Assembly (NCBI GenBank): GCA_964530215.1
Contig: CAZHAJ010000045.1
Span: 1-12,484 of the forward strand
From: JAAXTT01 sp964530215
GTDB lineage: Bacteria > Bacillota > Desulfotomaculia > Desulfotomaculales > Desulfocucumaceae
Direction of reading: 5' to 3'
Length of the DNA stretch: 12,484 nucleotides
The notes below the pieces were generated by a model that had not been told where the DNA came from, ran no database searches, and saw only the letters and a program-made list of their open reading frames with translations. Position numbers and translations under genes: made by a program. Numbering within the stretch: the stretch's first letter is position 1; the number at the start of each line of letters is the position of its first letter. Positions 1-7,310 of this stretch are shown piece by piece.

Positions 1-1
1 A

Positions 2-949
2 AACAGCAGCTGCCACAGCAGGATGAATCAGCTGCTGGATACTTTTTTCGCGGCTCGGAATATCGCCTTAGCTATAGAAATTCAAAAACAATCCACCATA
101 AATCTGATAAGAAAAGAGATTCTCCGTCTAAACAAAAAGCTTACCGCTCAGCTCAGAGACCTAGACTCGGCAGACAATGCGGAAGTACTCAAACATCACG
201 GTGAAATCATTAAAGCTAATATTCATCAATTGAAAAAGGGTGACCGTGAGGTTTTTTTAAATGATTATTATACAGAGGATTGCCCCCAAGTTAAGATAAT
301 GCTGGACCCAAATCTGACACCGGCAGAAAATTCACAAAAATATTTCTATAAATATAATAAAGCTAAAAGGGTGTTGGAGAATGCTACTGTGCATGCCGAA
401 AACACCAGAAACGAACTGGAATATCTGCACAGTGTTGAAAACTCGGCAGAAATTGCTGATAATCTTGATGATTTATATGAGATTAGAGCAGAGTTGACGG
501 AACAAGGTTATCTGAAGCCGTCGGGTCCGAAAAAAAGTAAAAATCCCAAAGATGCAAAGCCTGTCCCGGCAGCTTTTATATCAGATGACAATATCACAAT
601 ATTTGCCGGAAAAAATAATAGACAAAATGACTACCTCACCATGAAGATGGCTAAACCAAACGATATATGGCTACATGCCAGGGAGATACCGGGAAGCCAT
701 GTTGTAATACGTACCGAAAACAAGGAAATTCCCACTAGAACATTGGAGCAGGCTGTATCACTGGCTGCATATTTAAGCAGAGCAAAAAATTCTACCAAGG
801 TTCCTGTGGACTATACCTTAAGAAAATTTGTTGATAAACCTAAAGGTGCAAAACCGGGATTTGTCACTTACACAAACTTTAAAACCATTATTACCGACCC
901 GAACCCGATACTGCTAAAAAAAGCGGATATTAATCAAAATGAAAGCTGA
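2..949 (+). CDS. rqcH: RqcH/FbpA (NFACT family) ribosome quality control protein, 3' part only
   Basis: This is the C-terminal half of an NFACT protein. The B. subtilis homologue RqcH binds 60S-like stalled 50S subunits and recruits tRNA-Ala to add alanine tails to blocked nascent chains. The frame stays open through the left edge, so the gene begins outside the window. An ATG at 23 is probably internal, because the family is usually about 570-580 residues and only about 315 are seen here. From the ATG at 23, residues 20-75 and 105-160 are charged and helical, matching the family's coiled-coil arms, with the typical stretch LDPNLTPAENSQKYF between them. From about residue 187 the NFACT-R (DUF814) domain follows, with its hallmark DIWLHAREIPGSHVVIR. 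The end overlaps the convergent ald gene by 16 bases. The family call is secure. The older name fibronectin-binding protein A comes from the same family. Confidence 0.9.
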   Translation, partial: NSSCHSRMNQLLDTFFAARNIALAIEIQKQSTINLIRKEILRLNKKLTAQLRDLDSADNAEVLKHHGEIIKANIHQLKKGDREVFLNDYYTEDCPQVKIMLDPNLTPAENSQKYFYKYNKAKRVLENATVHAENTRNELEYLHSVENSAEIADNLDDLYEIRAELTEQGYLKPSGPKKSKNPKDAKPVPAAFISDDNITIFAGKNNRQNDYLTMKMAKPNDIWLHAREIPGSHVVIRTENKEIPTRTLEQAVSLAAYLSRAKNSTKVPVDYTLRKFVDKPKGAKPGFVTYTNFKTIITDPNPILLKKADINQNES

Positions 950-2040
950 CTGTACTCCATGCCTAATGAGTCAGCCACCGCCTTGTAGGTAAGCAGCCCG
1001 TTATGGGTATTGACTCCCCTGGCAATAGACATATTTTCTTTGCATACTTTAGAAATTCCCTTAGCTGCAATTTCACGCAGATAAGGTAACGTGCAATTTG
1101 TTAAAGCAAAAGTTGAGGTTCTCGCCAATGATCCCGGCATATTTGACACCGCATAATGAACAACTCCGTATTTTTCATAAACAGGATTACTGTGAGTAGT
1201 TACTCTGTCAATGGTTTCCACTGAGCCACCCTGATCAACAGCTACGTCCACAATCACCGAACCCCGTTTCATTTGCTTAACCATAGCTTTTGTTACCAGT
1301 TTTGGCGCCTTTGCCCCGGTAACCAATACCGCCCCCACCAGGAGATCTGCATACTTAACACATTGTTCTATATTATAACTGTTTGACGCCAGGGTTGTGA
1401 TCTGTCCTTTGAATAAATCATCGATATGCCGCAGTCTATTAACGTCTATATCCAGTATTGTAACCTTAGCGCCCATACCCACAGCAATTTTTGCTGCGTT
1501 TATGCCCACTACCCCTCCGCCAATAATAACAACATCCGCCGCCGGGACCCCGGGCACACCACCCAACAAGACTCCCCGTCCACCCTGGGATTTTTCTAAA
1601 AAGCGTGCTCCCACTTGAATTGACATTCTGCCTGCCACTTCACTCATGGGATTAAGGAGAGGAAGATCACCCTTATCATCTTGGATAGTCTCATATGCAA
1701 TGGCCGTAACCCTCTTTTTAATTAACATTTGGGTAAGCTCCCTCTCACTGGCCAAATGGAGGTATGCAAAAAGTATTTTACCGGGGGTGTAAAATTGATA
1801 CTCTTCCGCTACAGGCTCTTTCACTTTTACTATTAAATCCGCCTCCCGATAAACTTCGTCCCTGGAAGCTAATTGAGCCCCGGCAGTAAAATATGCTTCA
1901 TCTGTGATGCCGCTACCTAAACCGGCTCCCTTCTCTACAAGGACTCTGTGACCGTCACCCGCAACAGCCATGACACCGGCAGGTGTTATGGCCACTCTAT
2001 TTTCGTTATCTCTTATCTCCTTGGGGACACCTATGTTCAT
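934..2040 (-). CDS. ald: Alanine dehydrogenase
   Basis: A cytoplasmic NAD-dependent enzyme that interconverts L-alanine with pyruvate plus ammonia, used in alanine catabolism, sporulation and nitrogen balance. At 368 residues it is full length for the family (about 370). Known key residues line up: R15 and K74 (in VKVKEP) for pyruvate binding, H95 (in AYLHLA) and D269 (in VDVAVDQGG) for catalysis. The dinucleotide-binding glycines are at 174-179 (GGGVVG), and the acidic end of the second Rossmann strand is at ILDID, about 195-199. The ATG at 2040 has GGAGG 8 bases upstream. It lies 25 bases after pyrE with no visible terminator between, so it is probably co-transcribed with pyrE, an uncommon partner. 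Its 3' end overlaps rqcH from the opposite strand. Confidence 0.96.
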   Translation of the reverse strand: MNIGVPKEIRDNENRVAITPAGVMAVAGDGHRVLVEKGAGLGSGITDEAYFTAGAQLASRDEVYREADLIVKVKEPVAEEYQFYTPGKILFAYLHLASERELTQMLIKKRVTAIAYETIQDDKGDLPLLNPMSEVAGRMSIQVGARFLEKSQGGRGVLLGGVPGVPAADVVIIGGGVVGINAAKIAVGMGAKVTILDIDVNRLRHIDDLFKGQITTLASNSYNIEQCVKYADLLVGAVLVTGAKAPKLVTKAMVKQMKRGSVIVDVAVDQGGSVETIDRVTTHSNPVYEKYGVVHYAVSNMPGSLARTSTFALTNCTLPYLREIAAKGISKVCKENMSIARGVNTHNGLLTYKAVADSLGMEYSQLSF

Positions 2041-2065
2041 ACATAAAACCTCCGCGCTTTATTTA

Positions 2066-2641
2066 CTAAATATCTCTGCTTCCTGGCTTGGAAATAGGTA
2101 TTCCCTCTTTACAAAGGGGACATTCTTCCGGGATATAGGATACTGCGGGTATATCTAGAAGGCTTTCAGTCCGCACCCCCAAGTCTGCCTTACCGCCGCT
2201 GCGGTTTACCAGTACGGCAACGCCCACCACTTCTCCTCCGGCGTCTCTGACCAAATCGATAACCTCTTTTACCGATCCACCGGTGGTTATCACATCCTCC
2301 ACCACTAGGACCCGCTCACCAGGTGCTATATTAAAACCCCTTCTGAGCTTCATATCAAAATTTTCTCTTTCTGTAAAAATACTGCGAACACCTAAAGCCC
2401 TTGCCATTTCATAAGACATAACAATGCCGCCCATTGCCGGTCCCACAACAAGATGAATATTGTCATGGGAGAATCTTGTAGCCAACTCACCGCATAAATC
2501 CTTACAATGATGAGGATGTTGGATAACTAGGGCACATTGGAAGTATCTGTTACTGTGCCTCCCCGAAGTAAGCTTGAAATGACCCTCCAGCATAGCTCCG
2601 GTATCTTGAAATATTGATATTATCTTTTCCTTGTTCACCAA
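2066..2641 (-). CDS. pyrE: Orotate phosphoribosyltransferase
   Basis: Makes orotidine 5'-phosphate from orotate and PRPP, the fifth step of UMP synthesis, in the cytoplasm. The 191-residue protein carries the type I PRTase PRPP loop VLVVEDVITTGGS at 111-123, with the acidic pair E115/D116. The orotate-binding start LTSGRHSNRYF is at 25-35. The C-terminal CPLC pair (174, 177) occurs in this subgroup, in contrast to the shorter B. subtilis PyrE type. The first possible start is TTG at 2641, 11 bases after GGAGG. A GTG directly follows at 2638, so the exact start is uncertain by one codon. pyrE is separated from pyrF by an oppositely oriented spore-protein gene, so it likely has its own promoter in 2660-2800, where I see no convincing -35/-10 pair. 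Confidence 0.94.
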   Translation of the reverse strand: MVNKEKIISIFQDTGAMLEGHFKLTSGRHSNRYFQCALVIQHPHHCKDLCGELATRFSHDNIHLVVGPAMGGIVMSYEMARALGVRSIFTERENFDMKLRRGFNIAPGERVLVVEDVITTGGSVKEVIDLVRDAGGEVVGVAVLVNRSGGKADLGVRTESLLDIPAVSYIPEECPLCKEGIPISKPGSRDI

Positions 2642-2804
2642 AGTTTTTTATTCCTCCAATATAGTATATTTTTTGTTTAAATTTATTTCTAATTAATTTT
2701 TAAAATCCCTTTTTTTCCATGTCATACCGGGGGTAAAAAACTTTTATCTACAAATAATAAAATCGAATCAAATTGCCTCACTGCCAAAAAAGGAGGTTGA
2801 CGAA

Positions 2805-2972
2805 ATGGCTCGTAACCGGAGTATTATGTCTGACAGACTCAAATATGAATTGGCCCAGGAACTGGGCGTGGCAGACACCGTAGCCCGGGACGGTGATTTT
2901 GGCAACGTTTCCTCAAGAAACTGTGGTAACCTGGTAAAGCTAGCCATAGAGCGTGCAAGCAGAATGCATTAA
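2805..2972 (+). CDS. sspF: SspF-like alpha/beta-type small acid-soluble spore protein
   Basis: A 55-residue protein. Alpha/beta SASPs coat spore DNA in the forespore, shift it toward an A-like form and protect it from UV and heat. They are cut by the GPR protease at germination. The sequence starts MARNRSIMSDRLKYELAQEL and contains the helix regions typical of SspF (KYELAxELG; GNxVKxAIExA) and the basic N-terminus. The usual glycine-tryptophan centre of SspF (GGWG) is replaced by DGDFGN. There is a strong ribosome binding site AAGGAGG at 2789-2795, 9 bases before the ATG. I see no clear sigma-G promoter upstream. A 14-bp perfect inverted repeat follows the stop codon. The gene stands alone on the plus strand between pyrF and pyrE, and it shows that the host is a spore former. 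Confidence 0.88.
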   Translation: MARNRSIMSDRLKYELAQELGVADTVARDGDFGNVSSRNCGNLVKLAIERASRMH

Positions 2973-2993
2973 AGACCACTGGGCAACTGAGGC

Positions 2994-3023
2994 AAAGGGA
3001 TGTGTCATTTGACACATCCCTTT
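2994..3023. terminator. Perfect 14-bp inverted repeat, probable bidirectional terminator
   Basis: The arm AAAGGGATGTGTCA (2994-3007) is followed by TT and its exact reverse complement (3010-3023). It lies 21 bases after the sspF-like stop codon and also contains the stop and last five codons of pyrF on the other strand. The U-tract is short on both sides (TTTATAT on the plus strand), so termination strength is uncertain. Its place between two convergent genes supports the call. Confidence 0.65.
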
Positions 3024-3727
3024 ATATCTTCAACTATCTTTTCAGCTGCCAACAAAGGCTGGGGAGCACCGGTAATGGGTCTTCCCACTACAATATAATC
3101 AGAACCGGATAAAATGGCAGAAGCAGGGGTCTTGATTCTCTTTTGATCGCCCACCGCTGCCCAAGTGGGCCTTATCCCTGGTGTAATCACCAAAAACTTA
3201 GAACCACATGTCTCTTTGATGAAAGATACCTCTTGGGGTGATGCCACAACACCATCCAACCCGCAATTTTTTGCCAATTTTGCCCAATGTATAACAAAAT
3301 CCTGCACCTTTCCCTCAATGTTTAACTGCTGCAATATTTCCTGGTTAATACTGGTAAGAACAGTGACTGCAATAATTTTTGGACAAATTATGTCCAACTT
3401 GTCCGCTTCGTCTTTTATTGCTGCAACTGCTGCCTTCATCATTTCAGATCCTCCGGAAGCATGTACATTGATAATATCCGGCTTTAACCTGGTTAAAGCT
3501 CTGGAGGCTCCCGCCACAGTATTGGGTATGTCATGCAGCTTAAGGTCAAGAAAAACCTTACAGCCTTCATCCTTAATCTTACTGACAATTTCCCCTCCTG
3601 AAGAATAAAAAAGCTCCATACCCACCTTGAACATACCGGCACATGGTTTTAATAGGCGGACTAATTCCAAAGCTTTTTCCTGACTGCTGACATCCAATGC
3701 AATAATCAGTCTTTCTTTATTATCCAT
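3005..3727 (-). CDS. pyrF: Orotidine 5'-phosphate decarboxylase
   Basis: Decarboxylates OMP to UMP, the last step of the de novo pathway, as a cytoplasmic TIM-barrel dimer. The active-site set is complete: D12, K34 and the D61-x-K63-x-x-D66 array in FLDLKLHDIPNT, one residue off the B. subtilis numbering. The phosphate-binding parts TPGIRP and VVGRPITGA lie near the C-terminus. The length of 240 residues is usual. I chose the ATG at 3727 because AAGGAG lies 7 bases upstream. A GTG one codon earlier, at 3730, is possible but only 4 bases from that site. It follows pyrD by 44 bases and is probably co-transcribed with pyrK-pyrD. Its final codons form one arm of an inverted repeat. Confidence 0.95.
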   Translation of the reverse strand: MDNKERLIIALDVSSQEKALELVRLLKPCAGMFKVGMELFYSSGGEIVSKIKDEGCKVFLDLKLHDIPNTVAGASRALTRLKPDIINVHASGGSEMMKAAVAAIKDEADKLDIICPKIIAVTVLTSINQEILQQLNIEGKVQDFVIHWAKLAKNCGLDGVVASPQEVSFIKETCGSKFLVITPGIRPTWAAVGDQKRIKTPASAILSGSDYIVVGRPITGAPQPLLAAEKIVEDIKGCVK

Positions 3728-3771
3728 CACAACTCTCCTTGTTCTGAGTAAAAAAATAGTTTACTGCAGTT

Positions 3772-4683
3772 TTACTTAAGATGAGCTATACCCACCAGAT
3801 CATTGATATCCTCAATGTTATTATTCTCCATAAATGACTCTATCCCCCGTAATACTTCGGTAGTAGCCCTAGGGTTAACAAAGTTTGCCATACCCACTGC
3901 CACCGCACTGGCACCTGCCATTATAAATTCCAACGCATCCCTGGCACACATAACACCGCCCATGCCCACAATGGGAACAGAAACCGCCTGATAAACCTGC
4001 CAGACAGCCCTTACCGCCACAGGTCTTACTGCCGGACCGGATAAGCCTCCTATAGTGTTGGCCAGAACCGGTTTTCTTTTGTGTATATCTATAGACATCC
4101 CCATAAGAGTGTTTATCAGCGACACCGCATCTGCTCCGGCATCAACCACTTTTTCCGCCACCTGTACTATACTGGTAACATTGGGTGACAGCTTTGCAAT
4201 CAGAGGTAGCTGGGTGGCAGACCTTACTTCACTGATTACTTCAGCTGCACATTCGGGGTCGCTGCCAAAGGCCAGGCCGCCTTTTTTGACATTGGGGCAG
4301 GAAATATTCACCTCAAGACCTGCCACTCCCTTTACTCCATTTAATCTTGATGCCAGTTTTACATAATCTTCTATGGTATCTCCGGCTATATTAATTATTA
4401 CAGGTACATCATAACTTCTTAAATATGGCATATAGTTCTCTATCACCAGATCAACTCCGGGATTTTCCAAACCTATTGAATTTAACATGCCGGATGGAGT
4501 TTCTGCTATTCTGGGTGTAGGATTACCGGGTCTAGGAAACAAGGTGATTCCCTTGGTAACCAATGCTCCCAGCTTGTTCAAATCTACAAAATCCGAATAT
4601 TCACGTCCATAGCCAAAGGTGCCCGAAGCTGTGGTAACCGGATTTTTCATTTTTATACCGCCAATATTAACCGCTAAATTCAT
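3772..4683 (-). CDS. pyrD: Dihydroorotate dehydrogenase B, catalytic subunit
   Basis: The FMN-containing subunit of the class 1B enzyme, oxidising dihydroorotate to orotate. Electrons pass through PyrK to NAD. The catalytic cysteine is at about 129 in EVNISCPN, as in class 1B, where class 2 uses serine. Other family signatures are NPVTTASGTFGYG near the N-terminus, LVTKGIT, and the FMN phosphate region GMGGV...GASAVAVG at the C-terminus. The ATG at 4683 has GAGGGG 6 bases upstream. A TTG two codons earlier abuts that site and is unlikely to be used. The product has 303 residues, normal for the family. It lies 53 bases downstream of pyrK, as expected for a two-subunit enzyme. Confidence 0.96.
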   Translation of the reverse strand: MNLAVNIGGIKMKNPVTTASGTFGYGREYSDFVDLNKLGALVTKGITLFPRPGNPTPRIAETPSGMLNSIGLENPGVDLVIENYMPYLRSYDVPVIINIAGDTIEDYVKLASRLNGVKGVAGLEVNISCPNVKKGGLAFGSDPECAAEVISEVRSATQLPLIAKLSPNVTSIVQVAEKVVDAGADAVSLINTLMGMSIDIHKRKPVLANTIGGLSGPAVRPVAVRAVWQVYQAVSVPIVGMGGVMCARDALEFIMAGASAVAVGMANFVNPRATTEVLRGIESFMENNNIEDINDLVGIAHLK

Positions 4684-4736
4684 ATGCAACCCCTCAAATA
4701 TTAAATAATCTTAAAATAACTTAACGTTTATTTAGC

Positions 4737-5531
4737 TCACTTCAAAATAATTTCTTTAAGATTAAAAACCGGGCCGTCAACACATACGTGGGCGCTTACT
4801 GCCTTCCCCGTGGAATCCGTCATTTCACATGCACAAGAAAGACATGCACCCAAACCACATCCCATGTACTCCTCCACCGATATTTCGACATCTACCCCGG
4901 GGTCCGCGATATAAGATAACCCTTTAAGCATAGGTTGCGGTCCGCAAGCATAAATTCTATGGGGAGAACTCTTAATTCGCTGCTGATATAAATCCAGCAC
5001 CGTTCCCTTAATACTCCCAGAACCGTCATCGGTGGCTGAATATACGGCAAAGCCCATGTCAATTATTTTATTTTCTGCAACAAGATAATCTTTGTGTACA
5101 GCACCTAAAAAAACCGAAACCTTGTTAATTTCTTCTTGATAAATTTCCCTTATCTCTTCCAAGAGAAAAACCAAGGGAGCTGTTCCCATTCCACCGCCCA
5201 GCACCGCAACTCTCTCACCCTTACAAGGAAGAGTAAACCCTCTACCCAAAGGACCCAAAACATCCAAACTTTCTCCAGGTTTAATTTTTGCCAAAAGGCT
5301 GGTACCCCGACCCACTACCCTGTAAAATACGTATACAATATTTTCTGCCCTGTCCATACAGTGAATGGAAAGCGGCCGCCTTAGTATCGGCTCCATTAAA
5401 TCATTACATTTAATATGCAAAAACTGTCCGGGTTTAGCTGTAGATACAATCTCTGGAGCTTTGATTCCCAATAAAAAGTGCCCGGATACCAATTCCTGAT
5501 TCTTTTCAACCTTATATGTATTGTTATACAA
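4737..5531 (-). CDS. pyrK: Dihydroorotate dehydrogenase B, electron transfer subunit
   Basis: The FAD/[2Fe-2S] subunit that carries electrons from PyrD to NAD+. Domain order: an FAD-binding beta barrel with RRPLSI at 51-56, a nucleotide-binding half with GGGMGTAPL at 112-120 and ACGPQPML at 195-202, then the cluster cysteines C225, C230, C233 and C250 in the pattern CGLGACLSC...C. At 264 residues it is typical. The only upstream-open start is TTG at 5531. GGGGG lies about 13 bases before it, which is far, so the first few residues are uncertain. No PyrR-type RNA element precedes it, unlike pyrR and pyrB. It begins a probable pyrK-pyrD-pyrF unit, with an AT-rich divergent promoter region behind it. 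Confidence 0.94.
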   Translation of the reverse strand: MYNNTYKVEKNQELVSGHFLLGIKAPEIVSTAKPGQFLHIKCNDLMEPILRRPLSIHCMDRAENIVYVFYRVVGRGTSLLAKIKPGESLDVLGPLGRGFTLPCKGERVAVLGGGMGTAPLVFLLEEIREIYQEEINKVSVFLGAVHKDYLVAENKIIDMGFAVYSATDDGSGSIKGTVLDLYQQRIKSSPHRIYACGPQPMLKGLSYIADPGVDVEISVEEYMGCGLGACLSCACEMTDSTGKAVSAHVCVDGPVFNLKEIILK

Positions 5532-5645
5532 TGGTATTTCACAACCCCCATTATTCTGTTAAAATTATACTAATTATATGTTTCTGTATATTATACACAT
5601 ATTATACCCTTGGAATAGCAATTAATATTGAATGGAGCTGATCCT
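5532..5645. promoter_or_regulatory. AT-rich divergent promoter region between pyrK and the LapA-like gene
   Basis: This spacer must hold promoters for two divergent genes. On the minus strand the exact hexamer TATAAT occurs four times (5601-5606, 5590-5595, 5573-5578, 5564-5569). None has a good TTGACA at 16-18 bases, so the true -10 cannot be chosen. Plus-strand candidates such as TATACT at 5566 are equally unsupported. No PyrR-binding hairpin and no intrinsic terminator is seen before pyrK. Confidence 0.5.
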
Positions 5646-5924
5646 ATGACCTGGTATTTGATTTTAGCATTAGTTTTCACTCTTGGCTTTACAACCTTTG
5701 CGGTCCAGAATTCCCAGTTGGTCACCCTTCAATTCCTGGGTTGGGAAATGGCGTCTTTTCCATTGGTGATGTTGTTAATCTTCTCCGCAATCACCGGAGT
5801 ATTGGTGACACTGCTATTTAGTTTACCCAGTCAGGTAAAGCTCAGTAGTAAAAACAGGGAACTCAATGCCCGCATAAAGCAACTGGAAAAAGAATTAGAA
5901 AAAGCTAATAAAGTTGAAGGTTAA
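5646..5924 (+). CDS. Small LapA/DUF1049-domain membrane protein
   Basis: A 92-residue integral membrane protein. Two hydrophobic segments (about residues 2-19 and 38-60) flank the family hallmark FAVQNSQLVTLQFLGW, and a charged coiled coil follows (about 66-90, KNRELNARIKQLEKELEKA). In proteobacteria LapA/LapB govern LPS assembly. Gram-positive members have no LPS to assemble and their role is unknown, so I do not transfer that function. The ATG at 5646 has GGAG 8 bases upstream. A TTG at 5628 would add six residues but lacks a site. It lies alone on the plus strand in the gap between pyrC and pyrK where carA/carB are often found, and a strong terminator follows it. Confidence 0.85.
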   Translation: MTWYLILALVFTLGFTTFAVQNSQLVTLQFLGWEMASFPLVMLLIFSAITGVLVTLLFSLPSQVKLSSKNRELNARIKQLEKELEKANKVEG

Positions 5925-5934
5925 TTTAATTGTT

Positions 5935-5983
5935 AAAAATGAGTGGTTTTTTCAATATAAACTGAAAAGACACACTCATTTTT
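5935..5983. terminator. Long-stem bidirectional terminator between the LapA-like gene and pyrC
   Basis: AAAAATGAGTG (5935-5945) pairs perfectly with CACTCATTTTT (5973-5983). The stem continues inward (5946-5954 with 5963-5971, one G-T pair and one bulged A at 5972) to an 8-base loop, for about 20 pairs in all. A/T runs on both outer edges give a U-tract in either direction, fitting the two convergent genes. Confidence 0.8.
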
Positions 5984-6035
5984 ACTTATCTATATCAAAT
6001 TAACAACATAATTCATCCATTTTTAAAATGTCTTG

Positions 6036-7310
6036 TTATCTGCGGTAAACAACCTTTCCATCCACCATCGTCATAACAGGCAAGCCCTTTAATGTTCTCC
6101 CGACAAAAGGGGTATTCCTGCCTTTACTGTGGAAATCCTGGGGATTAACCTTCTCCTCCAGCTCAGGATCAATCACTGTGACATCCGCTGCAACACCCGG
6201 TTCCAAGGCACCTGACTTAATCCCTAAAATATTGGCCGGATTTATTGTCATCATGGCAACAGCTCTTGACGGACTGATTATCCCCGTTGATACCAGTTCT
6301 GTCCAAACCAAACCTACAGCTGTTTCCAGACCCACCATTCCAAAAGGTGCTAAATTATACTCCTTATCTTTGTCTTCTTCTGCATGGGGGGCATGGTCTG
6401 AAGCAATTACATCTATGGTACCGTCAGCTATCGCTTCCTTAATGGCAACAATATCGGCTTCTTCCCTCAGGGGGGGGTTAACCTTAGTGGCTGTGTCATA
6501 TCCCTGCACTGCTAAATCAGTCAAAGTAAAATGGTGTGGAGTCACCTCGGCAGTAACCTTTATCCCCCTAGCTTTGGCATCTCTAATCAGCCTGACAGAG
6601 CCTGCTGTGCTGACATGGGCAATATGCAAGCGGCAGCCAGTTAACTCTGACAATATAATATCTCTGGCCACCATAACTTCCTCTGCAGCCTTGGGTATTC
6701 CCCTTAATCCGAATCTGGTGGAGTTAAATCCTTCGTTCATTACTCCTTCTGCAACCAGGTCCAAATCTTCACAATGGGATATTACAGGCATGTCCAGCAT
6801 ACCGGCATACTGCATAGCCCTTCTCATAACTGTGGGATTGGATACCGGAGAGCCGTCATCTGAAAATGCCACCGCGCCGGCATCCTTTAAGTCCGCCATT
6901 TCGGAAAGCTCTTCACCTTTACTTCCCTTAGTAAGGGAAGCGATGGGGTAAACCTTGGCCAAACCTGCTTCCCCTGCTTTGTTTGACACATAATGAATTA
7001 CCGAGCGGGTATCAGCTACCGGGACGGTATTAGGCATACAGGCAACTGCGGTAAATCCTCCCCGAACCGCTGCCCTGCAACCTGATTCAATGGTTTCCTT
7101 TTCTTCCTGACCGGGTTCTCTTAAATGAACGTGCATATCAATAAATCCGGGAGCAACCAGCTTACCTTGGGCATCAAAAACCTCCGCATCGGACACAGAC
7201 AGGTTTTGTCCCATCTCTGATATAACACCGTCTTTAATTATAATATCCGACGTTTCCAGTTTGCCTGTTACGGGGTTAACCACCGTACCCCCTTTAATTA
7301 ACATCTTCAC
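6036..7310 (-). CDS. pyrC: Dihydroorotase
   Basis: Closes carbamoyl aspartate to dihydroorotate, the third step of the pathway, as a zinc amidohydrolase of the class I bacterial type. All metal and catalytic residues are present: the HxH pair in DMHVHLREPG (about 60/62), the aspartate in FSDDGSPV (about 152), H in SHCEDL (179), H in LHIAHVST (232) and the catalytic D in ASDHAPH (305). These spacings match the B. caldolyticus enzyme exactly. AGGAGG lies 8 bases before the GTG at 7310, my preferred start (424 residues). A GTG at 7319 overlaps that site and an ATG at 7304 is 14 bases away. The start overlaps the pyrB end by 17 bases, suggesting coupled translation. A strong terminator follows. 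Confidence 0.95.
   Translation of the reverse strand: MKMLIKGGTVVNPVTGKLETSDIIIKDGVISEMGQNLSVSDAEVFDAQGKLVAPGFIDMHVHLREPGQEEKETIESGCRAAVRGGFTAVACMPNTVPVADTRSVIHYVSNKAGEAGLAKVYPIASLTKGSKGEELSEMADLKDAGAVAFSDDGSPVSNPTVMRRAMQYAGMLDMPVISHCEDLDLVAEGVMNEGFNSTRFGLRGIPKAAEEVMVARDIILSELTGCRLHIAHVSTAGSVRLIRDAKARGIKVTAEVTPHHFTLTDLAVQGYDTATKVNPPLREEADIVAIKEAIADGTIDVIASDHAPHAEEDKDKEYNLAPFGMVGLETAVGLVWTELVSTGIISPSRAVAMMTINPANILGIKSGALEPGVAADVTVIDPELEEKVNPQDFHSKGRNTPFVGRTLKGLPVMTMVDGKVVYRR

Noticed and set aside
2775..2783. Minus-strand CAGTGAGGC upstream of pyrE, identical to the core of the PyrR loop in the pyrR leader
   Set aside because: The flanks (TTGG/GGCAA) leave a G-G mismatch next to the loop, no antiterminator partner is visible, and no GC-rich hairpin with a U-tract lies before pyrE. 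It overlaps the region just before the spore gene's ribosome binding site and is probably chance.
2700..2790. Sigma-G promoter for the spore protein gene (GTCATA at 2721 as -35)
   Set aside because: No -10 close to the sigma-G pattern lies at the right distance, so I did not annotate one although such a promoter is expected.
6178..6951. Long open frame (257 codons) on the plus strand inside pyrC
   Set aside because: It is antisense to a gene with every catalytic residue intact, has a low-complexity S/A/P-rich translation, and shows no ribosome binding site support.
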